Source: Dehalococcoidia bacterium
GTDB lineage: Bacteria; Chloroflexota; Dehalococcoidia; SZUA-161
Reading direction: 5' to 3'
Length of the DNA: 48,436 nucleotides
Assembly: GCA_030619685.1 (NCBI GenBank)
Contig: JAUXAX010000013.1
Coordinates: forward strand, 1-48,436
In this document: piece by piece, positions 7,944-15,354 of the stretch
Position numbering within the stretch: the stretch's first letter is position 1
Layout: the number at the start of each line of letters is the position of its first letter
Notes under the pieces: model-generated
What the model saw: only the letters and a program-made list of their open reading frames with translations
Database searches by the model: none
What the model was told of the DNA's origin: nothing
Made by a program: the position numbers and the translations under genes

Positions 7944-9215
7944 CTATGTTGCTGGTCTGAACACCCCCTGGAGCGACCAAGGGCTCGTTTTCTCAACCTC
8001 GACCTCGACTAGTTGCCCCAAGCGACTGGAGTCATCGTCGAAGAACACTAACTTTCCTGTTCGGGTACGACCCCACCACCTCCCCTTCTTATCCCCCTCC
8101 ACCAGTATCTGCACCGTCTGCCCCAGGAGTTGAGCATTGATCTCAGAGGCTATCTCAGACTCTAGTTCCTCGACCTTCTGTAACCGCCTCCTTTTCTCCG
8201 ACGGGGGAACATTATCCTCAAATTTCCTCGATGCCAGTGTGCCGGGGCGCGGGGAGTAGACAGCGACATGAACAGTATCGAACCTGATGTCGGAGAGCAG
8301 ATCGAGTGTCCTCTGAAACTGTACCTCGGTTTCTCCAGGGAAACCCACAATAACATCGGTTGAGAGCGCCACGCCGGGGACAACACTGCGTATTCGCTCA
8401 ACCAACTCACGGTAGTTTTGTGCAGTATAGCCTCGACCCATCGCCCGCAGAATCTCATCGTCCCCAGCTTGAACGGGGAGACTGACAGATTCGCAGACCT
8501 TGTCCAGAGAGGCCACAGCCCGGATAAGCTTCTGGGTCATATCCTTGGGGTGGGAGGTGAGGAAGCGAATTCGCACGAGGTCCTCAACAGAGTTCAACTC
8601 CTTGAGTAAATCTGTCAGATCAGGCATACCTGGAAGGTCGTGACCGTAGGAATCCACGTTCTGCCCTAGCAGAGTAACCTGTTTCACGCCGCGCTCAACA
8701 AGGCTTTCCACCTGACAGCGGATTTCAGTCAGAGGGCGGCTCCTCTCCCTTCCACGCCGGTAAGGGACGATACAATAGGAGCAGAAGTTATCACAGCCCT
8801 CGATGATAGTGACAAAGGCGCTCGGTGGCGGTGGCAACGGGGTGAAGTCCTGCACACCTTCCGGAACTCGCGCCCTGGCCAACTCCAACAGCTCAGCTGA
8901 TTCCCCCGGCTTGAGGAAAAGGTCAACATGAGAAAAACGGCGTCTTAGCTCGGCAATGCCAGGATCAACCATGCAGCCAGCCAGAGCCACTACCGTGTCT
9001 GGATTGAGTCTCTTGAGGGGTATCAGCGAGTTCAACTTGGAGAGGACGCGGTTTTCAGCACTCTGTCGTACAACACAACTGTTGATTACTACAATGCCAG
9101 CTTCCTCGATATCCCCGGTAGACCTATAGCCTAATCGCTCCAAGTCGGTCGCCAGTTGCTCCGAGTACGCCTTGTTCATCTGACAGCCAATGGACCAGAT
9201 GTGGTAATAAGACAT
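7944..9215 (-). CDS. miaB: tRNA-2-methylthio-N6-dimethylallyladenosine synthase
   Basis: This 423-aa protein has the three-part methylthiotransferase architecture. The N-terminal UPF0004 domain has the auxiliary-cluster cysteines at 11 (IGCQMN), 47 (NSCVV) and 81 (AGCMVDP). The radical-SAM motif CDNFCSYC has cysteines at 141, 145 and 148. A TRAM-like RNA-binding end follows (LLGQTVQILVEGDKKGRWWGR). MiaB inserts sulfur and a methyl group at C2 of i6A37 in tRNAs. The GCQMN motif favours MiaB over the MtaB or RimO branches. It is convergent with dapA. A truncated tRNA-like 5' half lies just upstream of its start. Confidence 0.93.
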   Translation of the reverse strand: MSYYHIWSIGCQMNKAYSEQLATDLERLGYRSTGDIEEAGIVVINSCVVRQSAENRVLSKLNSLIPLKRLNPDTVVALAGCMVDPGIAELRRRFSHVDLFLKPGESAELLELARARVPEGVQDFTPLPPPPSAFVTIIEGCDNFCSYCIVPYRRGRERSRPLTEIRCQVESLVERGVKQVTLLGQNVDSYGHDLPGMPDLTDLLKELNSVEDLVRIRFLTSHPKDMTQKLIRAVASLDKVCESVSLPVQAGDDEILRAMGRGYTAQNYRELVERIRSVVPGVALSTDVIVGFPGETEVQFQRTLDLLSDIRFDTVHVAVYSPRPGTLASRKFEDNVPPSEKRRRLQKVEELESEIASEINAQLLGQTVQILVEGDKKGRWWGRTRTGKLVFFDDDSSRLGQLVEVEVEKTSPWSLQGVFRPAT

Positions 9216-9234
9216 GCAATACCTTTTCGCCCCT

Positions 9235-9277
9235 TTTTGTGTGCAGCTAGCGCTCTCACCACCGAGCTAACCGCCCC
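9235..9277 (-). pseudogene. 5' half of a tRNA gene (Val-like), truncated in the anticodon loop
   Basis: Read on the minus strand from 9277: acceptor strand GGGGCGG, TA, D-stem GCTC and GAGC around GGTGGTGA, then G and the left anticodon stem CTAGC with loop TGCACAC. After that the sequence turns into ACAAAAAGG and no 3' stem, T arm or acceptor follows. The D arm matches a bacterial tRNA closely and the loop would carry CAC (valine), although U33 is replaced by G. It is a tRNA fragment lying about 20 nt upstream of miaB. Confidence 0.55.
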
Positions 9278-9328
9278 AAATCAAAGCTATCTTAGCCCCC
9301 CAAATCTATATTGTAAAGGGGTGAGTGC

Positions 9329-9442
9329 TTGCTTCGTCGAGTTTTGTGCATCAGCCCGGCCAGATCAGAGGGCAGGCGTGTGATCTGCGTGGGCACCAGC
9401 ACCGTCAGGTTGCTCGAGCGTGTAGCTAGGACCAACGGAGGG
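9329..9442 (+). pseudogene. Fragment of QueA (tRNA ribosyltransferase-isomerase)
   Basis: About 35 codons read ISPARSEGRRVICVGTSTVR and LLERVA. This strongly resembles the internal QueA segment (AKxxGxRVIAVGTTSVRxLE) of the queuosine-pathway enzyme that transfers ribose from SAM to preQ1-tRNA. Neither the N-terminal half nor the conserved C-terminal TNFHLP region is nearby, so this is a scrap of a dead gene. The frame runs on to about 9607 without further similarity that I recognise. Confidence 0.5.
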
Positions 9443-9607
9443 AGGGATAAGACCTTTTGCCGGCTGGGCAGCTGCTCCGGTGCGCAGAAGAAGCGGCCCG
9501 AGCTGGCGTCCAAGTGGACATCCGTGAGTATGTTGCGGTGTAGGCTCGGCAAGCCTCGGAGACTGGGCAATGAGCTTTTCGTCGGATCCCGACAGTCACA
9601 GAACTGA

Positions 9608-10008
9608 CTGACAGCCTATGAGCGGGCTCCTCAGCTGGATTATCACTGTTCATGTGCGCCCAAGCAAGGCCAGCCCAAGCTTTCGGCAGACGGTCGCAGA
9701 ACATATCGGTGCTGCTTGCGCTCAACTTGAGAGTGCACTGAAGGGATGTCGCAGCGCGGCCCACCCGACGCGAAGTCAAGGAACATAAGAGGATAATCGC
9801 CTTGTCAAGCTCATCGACGAGGCATGGCAGATAGACAGTGAGACTTACACTCAAGCACTGCGCCGTTGCCGTAACGCAGGCAAGAGGTTGGCAGTGCTAA
9901 GAAGGCAAGCTGCCGGGATGGGCCTCGGCGAAATCGAGCTTATGCCTGCAATCAAGCAGAGCCATGGACGACTGCGAGGCAAGGCGACATCAAGAGTCAA
10001 TAGCCCAA
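9608..10008. other. Decayed intergenic region
   Basis: No intact gene is visible. A startless open frame on the plus strand (about 9789-10050) reads as ordinary protein-like sequence (LVKLIDEAWQIDSETYTQAL) but matches no family I know and runs into the repeat. It may be the tail of another dead gene. Confidence 0.4.
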
Positions 10009-10273
10009 AAAGAGGCTGCGAAATAGCGGCTAAGGCCGTCAGCCGAAAGTAACTTTCCAGACCACCTATAGAGGCACCTCTTTCCTGAGCTTCCTTCCAT
10101 CGATGCTACCCCTAACGATTTCCTAGAAACCCAGTCTCTATCGAGCGCGGTGCTCACAAACCAATTGCGCATTCTATAACGTCTCGTATGGCGGGCAGCA
10201 CACGATAGGACCGAGCGCTTTGGGAAGCAGCAAACGATCTGGCCAGTAACACTAGCCTTGCCAGGAAGATCGT
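10009..10273. repeat. Copy 1 of a ~263-bp dispersed direct repeat
   Basis: This segment aligns with 24911-25173 over its whole length with about 28 differences and one 1-bp gap by hand count, near 89% identity. Both copies are in the same orientation and begin AAAGAGGCTGCG, which in copy 2 is the tail of a HicB-like frame. Flanking sequence on both sides is unrelated between copies. Most differences are transitions, as expected for an old non-coding duplication. No terminal inverted repeats or target duplications were seen. Confidence 0.85.
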
Positions 10274-10402
10274 CCGTTGTCGGCGTGGGAGTCGGAGTCG
10301 GAGTCGCCGTCTCCTCTCCATTGCCCCCACCACACCCAACAGCCCCAACGACGAGCACCAGTATCAGCAATGGGACTAACGCGCAATCCCTGGCTTCCTC
10401 AT
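10130..10402 (-). pseudogene. Lipoprotein gene, frameshifted after codon 8
   Basis: On the minus strand a good ribosome binding site (GGAGGC) precedes ATG at 10402-10400. The frame reads MRKPGIAR and then stops. Shifting the frame gives a hydrophobic signal segment LVPLLILVLVVGAVGC ending in a lipobox cysteine, then GGGNGEE and a Thr-Pro repeat linker. That is the usual start of a secreted lipoprotein in this kind of organism. The coding sequence then enters the dispersed repeat at 10273, so the mature domain appears lost or replaced. Left boundary is approximate. Confidence 0.55.
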
Positions 10403-10608
10403 TCCGCCTCCTTCTCGCCTCTCCAAATCCGCCTGGCTGGGCTTGGTCTTACCTAGCAAACCCCTAGCTTGCGCTATTCTACTGCGATATGTGTCTTAGC
10501 ACAAGACATCTCCATTGAAGAAGAGTTTAAATATGTGGTGAAAAGTAAATAATGGGCACGAATCGTAAACGATGGGAGGTAAAGTGAAGAGAAGTTAAGC
10601 GAATCATA
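10403..10608. other. Intergenic with GGGAGG/AAAGT motifs
   Basis: Sequence between the dead lipoprotein and the glycan locus. It includes GTGGTGAAAAGTAAA (10535-10549) and GATGGGAGGTAAAGTGAAG (10571-10589), which resemble the tandem motifs at 593-646 and may be relics of mobile-element ends. No gene is visible. Confidence 0.35.
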
Positions 10609-10637
10609 TTGACAGGGGCTGGCCGATGTGATATAAG
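10609..10637 (+). promoter_or_regulatory. Promoter at the left edge of the glycan locus
   Basis: Perfect TTGACA (10609-10614), 17-bp spacer, TATAAG (10632-10637, 5 of 6 consensus). It points into the first glycosyltransferase gene and leaves a leader of about 185 nt or more. Confidence 0.6.
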
Positions 10638-10721
10638 CGAGTGCAATCTTCTTTGAGGAAGCTCGCTAGCTTTTTAGTCCTACTCGTTCCAAATTGCTCC
10701 CTCGACAGAGGGACCGCCGTT

Positions 10722-10770
10722 GCGGGTCTTTGACCCGTCTTTAGTGCTGTGCGAAGACAGTTGTCTTCGC
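10722..10770 (+). promoter_or_regulatory. Two tandem hairpins in the leader
   Basis: CGGGTC (10723-10728) pairs with GACCCG (10732-10737) around TTT. GCGAAGAC (10751-10758) pairs with GTCTTCGC (10763-10770) around AGTT. They lie between the promoter and the first glycosyltransferase. Neither has a long T-run, though each is followed by a T-containing tract, so attenuation is possible but unproven. Confidence 0.4.
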
Positions 10771-10827
10771 CGATTTCCTATATTTGCTCTGCTCCCGCTG
10801 AGGGGCAGACCCAAGTAACAGGTATGG

Positions 10828-12102
10828 GTGCAGCCAGTGAATGAGTGGCACCTTTCCTGTCGCCGCAAGCTGAATGAAGAGGTGGAGGCAGTGTCCAAAT
10901 CACGGCAATCTTCTCGATCTATTGCTTCTGTCGTCGTGCCGACCTACAGTAAAGAGAAAGTGGCTCGAGCAGTGAAGAACTCCATCATAATACCCGCATT
11001 TAATGAAGAAGAGGGATTGCCCTTAGTACTCAGGGACATTCTTTCGGTGATCGATGACACATTCGAAGTGATAGTGGTAGACGATAGTTCCACGGATTCT
11101 ACAAGGGAAGTGGCACGGGAGTTTCCTTGCAAGCTAGTTTGTCGCGATGGCGAAAGGGGTAAAGGACGAGCGCTCAGGGCAGGAATTGCAAATGCCCAGG
11201 GGGAAAACGTGATCTGGATCGATGCAGATGCTACCTACCCCGCAGAGGTTATCCCAGAAATGGCTGCAGTATTAGCAACCCATGACATGGTCGTTTGTTC
11301 CCGAGTGTATGGCAGAGAGCATATCCCCGTAATGAATAGGATCGGAAACGCCATTTTGACCAAGCTAACACAGAAACTCTACGGATTTAAACCCTCTGAT
11401 CCATGCAGCGGATCATATGGAGTCAAGAAGCGTCACCTTGAAAAGATGGAGCTTACATCAAATGGCTTCGGGATAGAGGCTGAGATTGCTCTCAAGAGTG
11501 CCCGCATGGGACTGCGAACCGTTGAATTGTTTCTGGACTATCGTCCGAGAGTAGGAAAGAGTAAACTGCGTGGGCTAAGGGACGGTTACACCATCCTAAA
11601 GACTATTATTGGTTCCCTCATGCTCTATAATCCTAGTCTCCTGTTTACAGTGCCGGGAATCCTCCTGCTTGTCACCGGCATTGCGCTGATAGGTTGGTTT
11701 CTGGCCAAGCCTATGCCTATGCTCAACAAGCCACAAGAATTTGTGATCATGGTCTCAGCCGTGCTCGCTTGCCTGATTGGTCTCCAAATTGCCGTTTTCG
11801 GCATGGCGGCCCAGCTCTATGCCTCAGTACATAGGTTTGCCACTGCTGGCCGTCTCACTCGTTTCCTTCTTGCCAAGCGTGGGAGGCGAATTCTTCTGGT
11901 GGCAGGGATTGTAGGTGCATGTACTGGGCTGGGGCTCGTGTTAGCCATAGTACCGTATGAAATTCCACATGGCACGGTGCGGTTCGTTGACCTGTACGAG
12001 AATAACAAGTTGGCAATACCTGGTTTAGTGGCGGGACTCCTCGGCGTGGAGATGCTTCTGTTAGCGATATTCGTGTCAATCTTTAGGCCGAAAGAGCAGT
12101 AG
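10828..12102 (+). CDS. Polyprenyl-phosphate glycosyltransferase (GT2, DPM-like) with C-terminal membrane domain
   Basis: The GT2 domain begins near residue 52 (SIIIPAFNEEEGLPLVL), with the nucleotide-binding DDSSTDST (85-92) and the metal/acceptor motif IDADATYP (131-138). Four hydrophobic helices follow (about 271-292, 302-330, 352-376 and 392-418). This is the plan of dolichol/undecaprenyl-phosphate sugar transferases, which make the lipid-linked monosaccharides used by GT-C enzymes on the outer face of the membrane. Start is uncertain: the GTG at 10828 has a poor ribosome site, whereas GTG at 10891 is preceded by GAGGTGG and still keeps the whole domain. The sugar cannot be told from sequence. 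It opens the glycan locus behind the promoter at 10609. Confidence 0.85.
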   Translation: MQPVNEWHLSCRRKLNEEVEAVSKSRQSSRSIASVVVPTYSKEKVARAVKNSIIIPAFNEEEGLPLVLRDILSVIDDTFEVIVVDDSSTDSTREVAREFPCKLVCRDGERGKGRALRAGIANAQGENVIWIDADATYPAEVIPEMAAVLATHDMVVCSRVYGREHIPVMNRIGNAILTKLTQKLYGFKPSDPCSGSYGVKKRHLEKMELTSNGFGIEAEIALKSARMGLRTVELFLDYRPRVGKSKLRGLRDGYTILKTIIGSLMLYNPSLLFTVPGILLLVTGIALIGWFLAKPMPMLNKPQEFVIMVSAVLACLIGLQIAVFGMAAQLYASVHRFATAGRLTRFLLAKRGRRILLVAGIVGACTGLGLVLAIVPYEIPHGTVRFVDLYENNKLAIPGLVAGLLGVEMLLLAIFVSIFRPKEQ

Positions 12103-12141
12103 CCCGAGCAGGCCAGGCTTACGAGGGAAAGTGAACGTGAA

Positions 12142-12340
12142 CCAGGAGCGCTCTAGAGCTAGAAGCCGTCGGGCTCCGACTCGAAGTGAACCTGTTGGTC
12201 GAGATAGCCGAGAAAGGGTATACTGTGGGTGAGATACCCATTCACCATAGGCGAAGGTCAACCCCCCCAAGCTCAGCTCCCTGAAGCATGGACCTAAAAT
12301 AGGGCGAACGCTGACAGCGAAAGGGTTCCGCTGGCAATAA
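12142..12340 (+). pseudogene. C-terminal fragment of a second DPM-type GT2 with poly-C frameshift
   Basis: One frame reads LRLEVNLLVEIAEKGY and then TVGEIPIHHRRRST, the conserved end of polyprenyl-phosphate GT2 catalytic domains. At a run of seven C (12262-12268) the frame breaks; adding one C would continue as PPKLSSLKHGPKIGRTLTAKG and end at TAA 12338-12340. The N-terminal two-thirds are missing. The frameshift could be real or a homopolymer sequencing or assembly error, but the missing N-terminus shows the gene is dead anyway. Confidence 0.65.
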
Positions 12341-12358
12341 TCAAGGGCTTGAATCATT

Positions 12359-13285
12359 ATGCTCATATCCGTTATAGTATGCACTCATAGCCTCGATAAC
12401 TACCAAAACCTGGTAGAGGCGCTAGACAGTCTATTGGAACAAACTCATCGGGAGATGGAGATCATCATAGTTGTTGATGGCAATGAAGAACTGCATGAAA
12501 GGATCGTGAGAGATTACGGCAGCCAGAGTAACATTAAGATTCTTGCGACAGAGGAAAGCCGAGGTGCGTTTGGGGCTGGAAATGTCGGAGTTGAAGCGGC
12601 ACGCGGTGACATTATCGCACTCATGGATGATGATGCGGTTGCTGAGAGAAGCTGGGTGGAGAACCTAGTCGATACCTATGAGAAGTTCGATGCGATCTCA
12701 GTTGGTGGCAAGATCCTGCCGATATGGGTTTCCGGCAAACCTGATTATTTTCCCGAAGAGCTCTACTGGTTAGTTGGCGTAATCCATGAGGGATTTGCAG
12801 AGGAGGGAATCAGCGAGGTGCGAAATGCTTTTGGCCCGAACATGAGCTTTAAAAGGGCGGTTTTTGAAAAAGTAGGTTTATTTAACGAGAAGCTAGGCTT
12901 CGCAAAAAGTGGGACTTCCTATATGCAGGGAGCAGAACCAGAGTTCGCTTTGAGAATGAGGCAAAAGTTGGGCAAGGGGGTTATGTATAACCCTGAAGCC
13001 GTCGTTTACCATAAAATCCCCCCATCGAAGGTGAAGGTGAAAATGCTGCTCAAAAGGTCTTTCTATCAAGGATACTCCAAAGCGCTGCTAAGAAAGGTCA
13101 CCCCCTCTGCTGATCCGATAGCCACCGAGAGGTCCTATCTCAAGACCCTGCTCCTGAAGTATATCCCGCGAAGGATAAAGAGGATCTACTACGTACCGGA
13201 GCTGAAGAAGCTTTCCATTCTGCTCATCTGCATCTTCAGCGTAGGTCTGGGATTTGTGTATGGATACTGGAGAGGCGCAAGGTAA
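12359..13285 (+). CDS. GT2 family glycosyltransferase with C-terminal membrane helix
   Basis: The 308-aa protein starts directly in the GT-A fold (ISVIVCTHSLDNYQ, residues 3-16), has VVDGNEE (38-44), a DxD-type motif in ALMDDDAVAE (87-96) and a later acidic acceptor/catalytic segment GAEPEFALRMR near 200. A hydrophobic helix near 283-303 probably tethers it to the inner face of the membrane. It would transfer a nucleotide-activated sugar to a growing glycan. No strong ribosome binding site is visible before the ATG. It follows the dead GT fragment and precedes the polytopic protein at 13302 by 16 nt. Confidence 0.85.
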   Translation: MLISVIVCTHSLDNYQNLVEALDSLLEQTHREMEIIIVVDGNEELHERIVRDYGSQSNIKILATEESRGAFGAGNVGVEAARGDIIALMDDDAVAERSWVENLVDTYEKFDAISVGGKILPIWVSGKPDYFPEELYWLVGVIHEGFAEEGISEVRNAFGPNMSFKRAVFEKVGLFNEKLGFAKSGTSYMQGAEPEFALRMRQKLGKGVMYNPEAVVYHKIPPSKVKVKMLLKRSFYQGYSKALLRKVTPSADPIATERSYLKTLLLKYIPRRIKRIYYVPELKKLSILLICIFSVGLGFVYGYWRGAR

Positions 13286-13301
13286 GAGAGGCGGGGCCTG
13301 A

Positions 13302-15023
13302 ATGGGCCTCTTGTTAAGGAGCGGCCTGGGTAGTGAAGCTGTAATGAAGCTCAAGACTTCCTGCTCGGGATGGCGAACAGAGCGAATATCAGTCCTGTTG
13401 ACTGCTGTAGCTGTCCTGCTATGGTTGCATAGTATTCTGTCCGCCAAGCTTGAGATCGGGTTTTACGGGCTGATTCATGGTTTGCCCGTGACCTTCTTCG
13501 TAGCTTTGGCCTTCTTGACTGTCGCCTCGGCCATCCTCTGGGTTTCCTCTGAGAGGCATGGCAAGCTACTGTGTTTGCAGTTATTAGTATTCATTAGTGC
13601 CCTCTGGCTAATCCCTGTGATAACGGGAGGCTCGCCACCCTTTGTTGACCATGAATATAGAGTCCTTGGGATGGTTGATTATATCGTCAGGCAAGGTCAT
13701 TTTGACCCCACAGTATTATGGTATCAGGCCTGGCCAGGCGCCTTTATTATATCCGCTATGGCGTTCAAGGTAGGTTCCATAGACCTTGAGCCAGTGCTGG
13801 GTATGTTTCCCTTCTTTATGCAACTGCTCTATCTTTTGCCCCTGTACCTTTTCCTGAAAAACACCTTGGGTGAAGCGCGAAGCAACTATTGCTGGGCCGG
13901 GGCCTGGCTTTTCTATTTAGCAAACTGGATTGGACAGGATTATTTTGGTCCACAAGCCATCGCTTTATTTCTGCTGTTGACATTGCTGGCCCTGGTTACC
14001 AGTGCTTCCGTCTGGAAGAAGGATTCCAAGAGCCCTATCTTCTTGGGTCTGGTAGTTCTTGTTTTTGCTGCCCTGGCAATCACTCATTTGCTTACCGCCC
14101 TTGCCGCTCTATGCATTTTGGTGGCGATTTGGTTAGTAAAAAGAAGCAAGACGATGGCACTGGCGGTGGTGCTTTGTCTGCTGTTAGTGGTGTGCTGGGA
14201 TTCGATTGGGGCTGAACGTTTCATCATGAATCGCGTTTTCCCAGCTCCAGGTTCAGAGAGCCCTGGGGCTTTCGTCGTTGATCCTGGGGCCGTCACCGGG
14301 AGGGAAGTCACTGGACACTTTACAGGTAGCGAGTCCCATGTTGCTGTAGCGATAACCAGGCTGCCGTTCTCGGCAATGTTTGCTCTAATCGGAGTCGCGG
14401 GGGTTGTCCTGGTCTTGTTGGTTAAGAGAAAATTGGGCGCCGCTATCCCTATCTTGGCTATTGCACTAGCCCCGCTGCTGCTTTTGCCGCTCGCTTATGG
14501 GCAAGAACTGCTGCATCGCTTGTATCTCTTTGCCTTGGCGCCAATGGCATACTTTGGAGCGGAACTCCTCAGCACGAAGAAACGCGAGCTGACTTTTATC
14601 TTTTGCCTGTCGCTCATTATCGGTGTCCCTTTGCATGTTGTAGCACATTATGGAAACGAAGCAATGGATTATTTCTCTCCGGGGGATGTTGCCGGGCTGC
14701 ATTTTTTCCACGATAATACAAGCGAAGGTTATGTAACGGGAGCGTGGCCCATGGGCGAGGTGAAAAACGTCGAGCGCTATCGGCTCATCGGCTTTAGCCG
14801 GTTATCCCTCCAAAATGATGTGGTGGTTGTTGAAGGACAGCTTGATGAAGAATCGCCCCACTATATAGCCATAAGCCGGCAAGATAGGGAATTCTATCGC
14901 TTCTTTCTAGACGACCCAGGATTTATTGAGGAGCTTGAGCTGAACTTGAATAACTCCGCCGACCACAATCTGATCTACCTGAATGCAGATGTGAGCCTGT
15001 ATGTCCACAAAAGCTCGTGGTGA
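13302..15023 (+). CDS. Polytopic membrane protein, GT-C-like glycosyltransferase (paralogue 1)
   Basis: This protein of up to 573 aa has roughly twelve hydrophobic helices and a soluble C-terminal tail (about 460-573). The loop after the first helices (GGSPPFVDHEYRVLGMVDYI) and NWIGQDYFGPQAIALFLLL near 206-224 fit the pattern of large GT-C enzymes, where acidic residues in the first outer loop act with lipid-linked sugars. It is clearly paralogous to the product at 21590-23251: they share SAxLxIGxYGLxxxLPxTFFVA near the N-terminus and YGNExxDYxSPxxxxGxxF near the end of the membrane part. Start may instead be ATG 13344 (MKLKTSCS). A specific sugar or family number cannot be assigned. Confidence 0.7.
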   Translation: MGLLLRSGLGSEAVMKLKTSCSGWRTERISVLLTAVAVLLWLHSILSAKLEIGFYGLIHGLPVTFFVALAFLTVASAILWVSSERHGKLLCLQLLVFISALWLIPVITGGSPPFVDHEYRVLGMVDYIVRQGHFDPTVLWYQAWPGAFIISAMAFKVGSIDLEPVLGMFPFFMQLLYLLPLYLFLKNTLGEARSNYCWAGAWLFYLANWIGQDYFGPQAIALFLLLTLLALVTSASVWKKDSKSPIFLGLVVLVFAALAITHLLTALAALCILVAIWLVKRSKTMALAVVLCLLLVVCWDSIGAERFIMNRVFPAPGSESPGAFVVDPGAVTGREVTGHFTGSESHVAVAITRLPFSAMFALIGVAGVVLVLLVKRKLGAAIPILAIALAPLLLLPLAYGQELLHRLYLFALAPMAYFGAELLSTKKRELTFIFCLSLIIGVPLHVVAHYGNEAMDYFSPGDVAGLHFFHDNTSEGYVTGAWPMGEVKNVERYRLIGFSRLSLQNDVVVVEGQLDEESPHYIAISRQDREFYRFFLDDPGFIEELELNLNNSADHNLIYLNADVSLYVHKSSW

Positions 15024-15060
15024 CTGCCTTGAGGGAAGATGTAATTTACAGGATGAGCGT

Positions 15061-15354
15061 ATGCAAGACATAAGACCTAAGGGTATGATTGAGAAGATTA
15101 AACGAATATGGCGCTATCTATTCGCCGATTTCCCCTTTGTTGAAAATTTCAATGCCTCGCTTGACTACGAGGCTTATCGGACTAAACGAGCCGAAAATGG
15201 CTTTTGCTTCTGGTGCGGGCAGCTCAGCTTCCAGGTCGAGAGGTACTTTGGTCTGCAAATTCAGTTTTACGAGTTCTTGCCCAAGATGTTCTGGAAGTAT
15301 TTTCCCAGGCTTTTCTCCCGAAATGTTTTGTACTTGATCAAGGAGAGGCAGTGA
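15061..15354 (+). pseudogene. SAM methyltransferase remnant with large internal deletion
   Basis: About 97 codons remain. The first half (FNASLDYEAYRTKRAENGF) looks like the N-terminus of sugar-cluster class I methyltransferases, just before the SAM-binding domain. The second half (VERYFGLQIQFYEFLPKMFW) looks like the C-terminal end of the same family. The SAM-binding core (DxGCGxG) is absent between them, so it cannot be an active methyltransferase. The frame is intact across the join, and its stop overlaps the GTG start of the next gene (GTGA), so it may still be translated and couple to its neighbour. A frame from 15001 also exists but overlaps the preceding gene. Confidence 0.5.

Noticed and set aside
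13302..13343. N-terminal extension of the GT-C-like protein as essential
   Set aside because: The first 14 codons may be non-native because ATG 13344 gives a more typical start; the choice does not affect the assignment.
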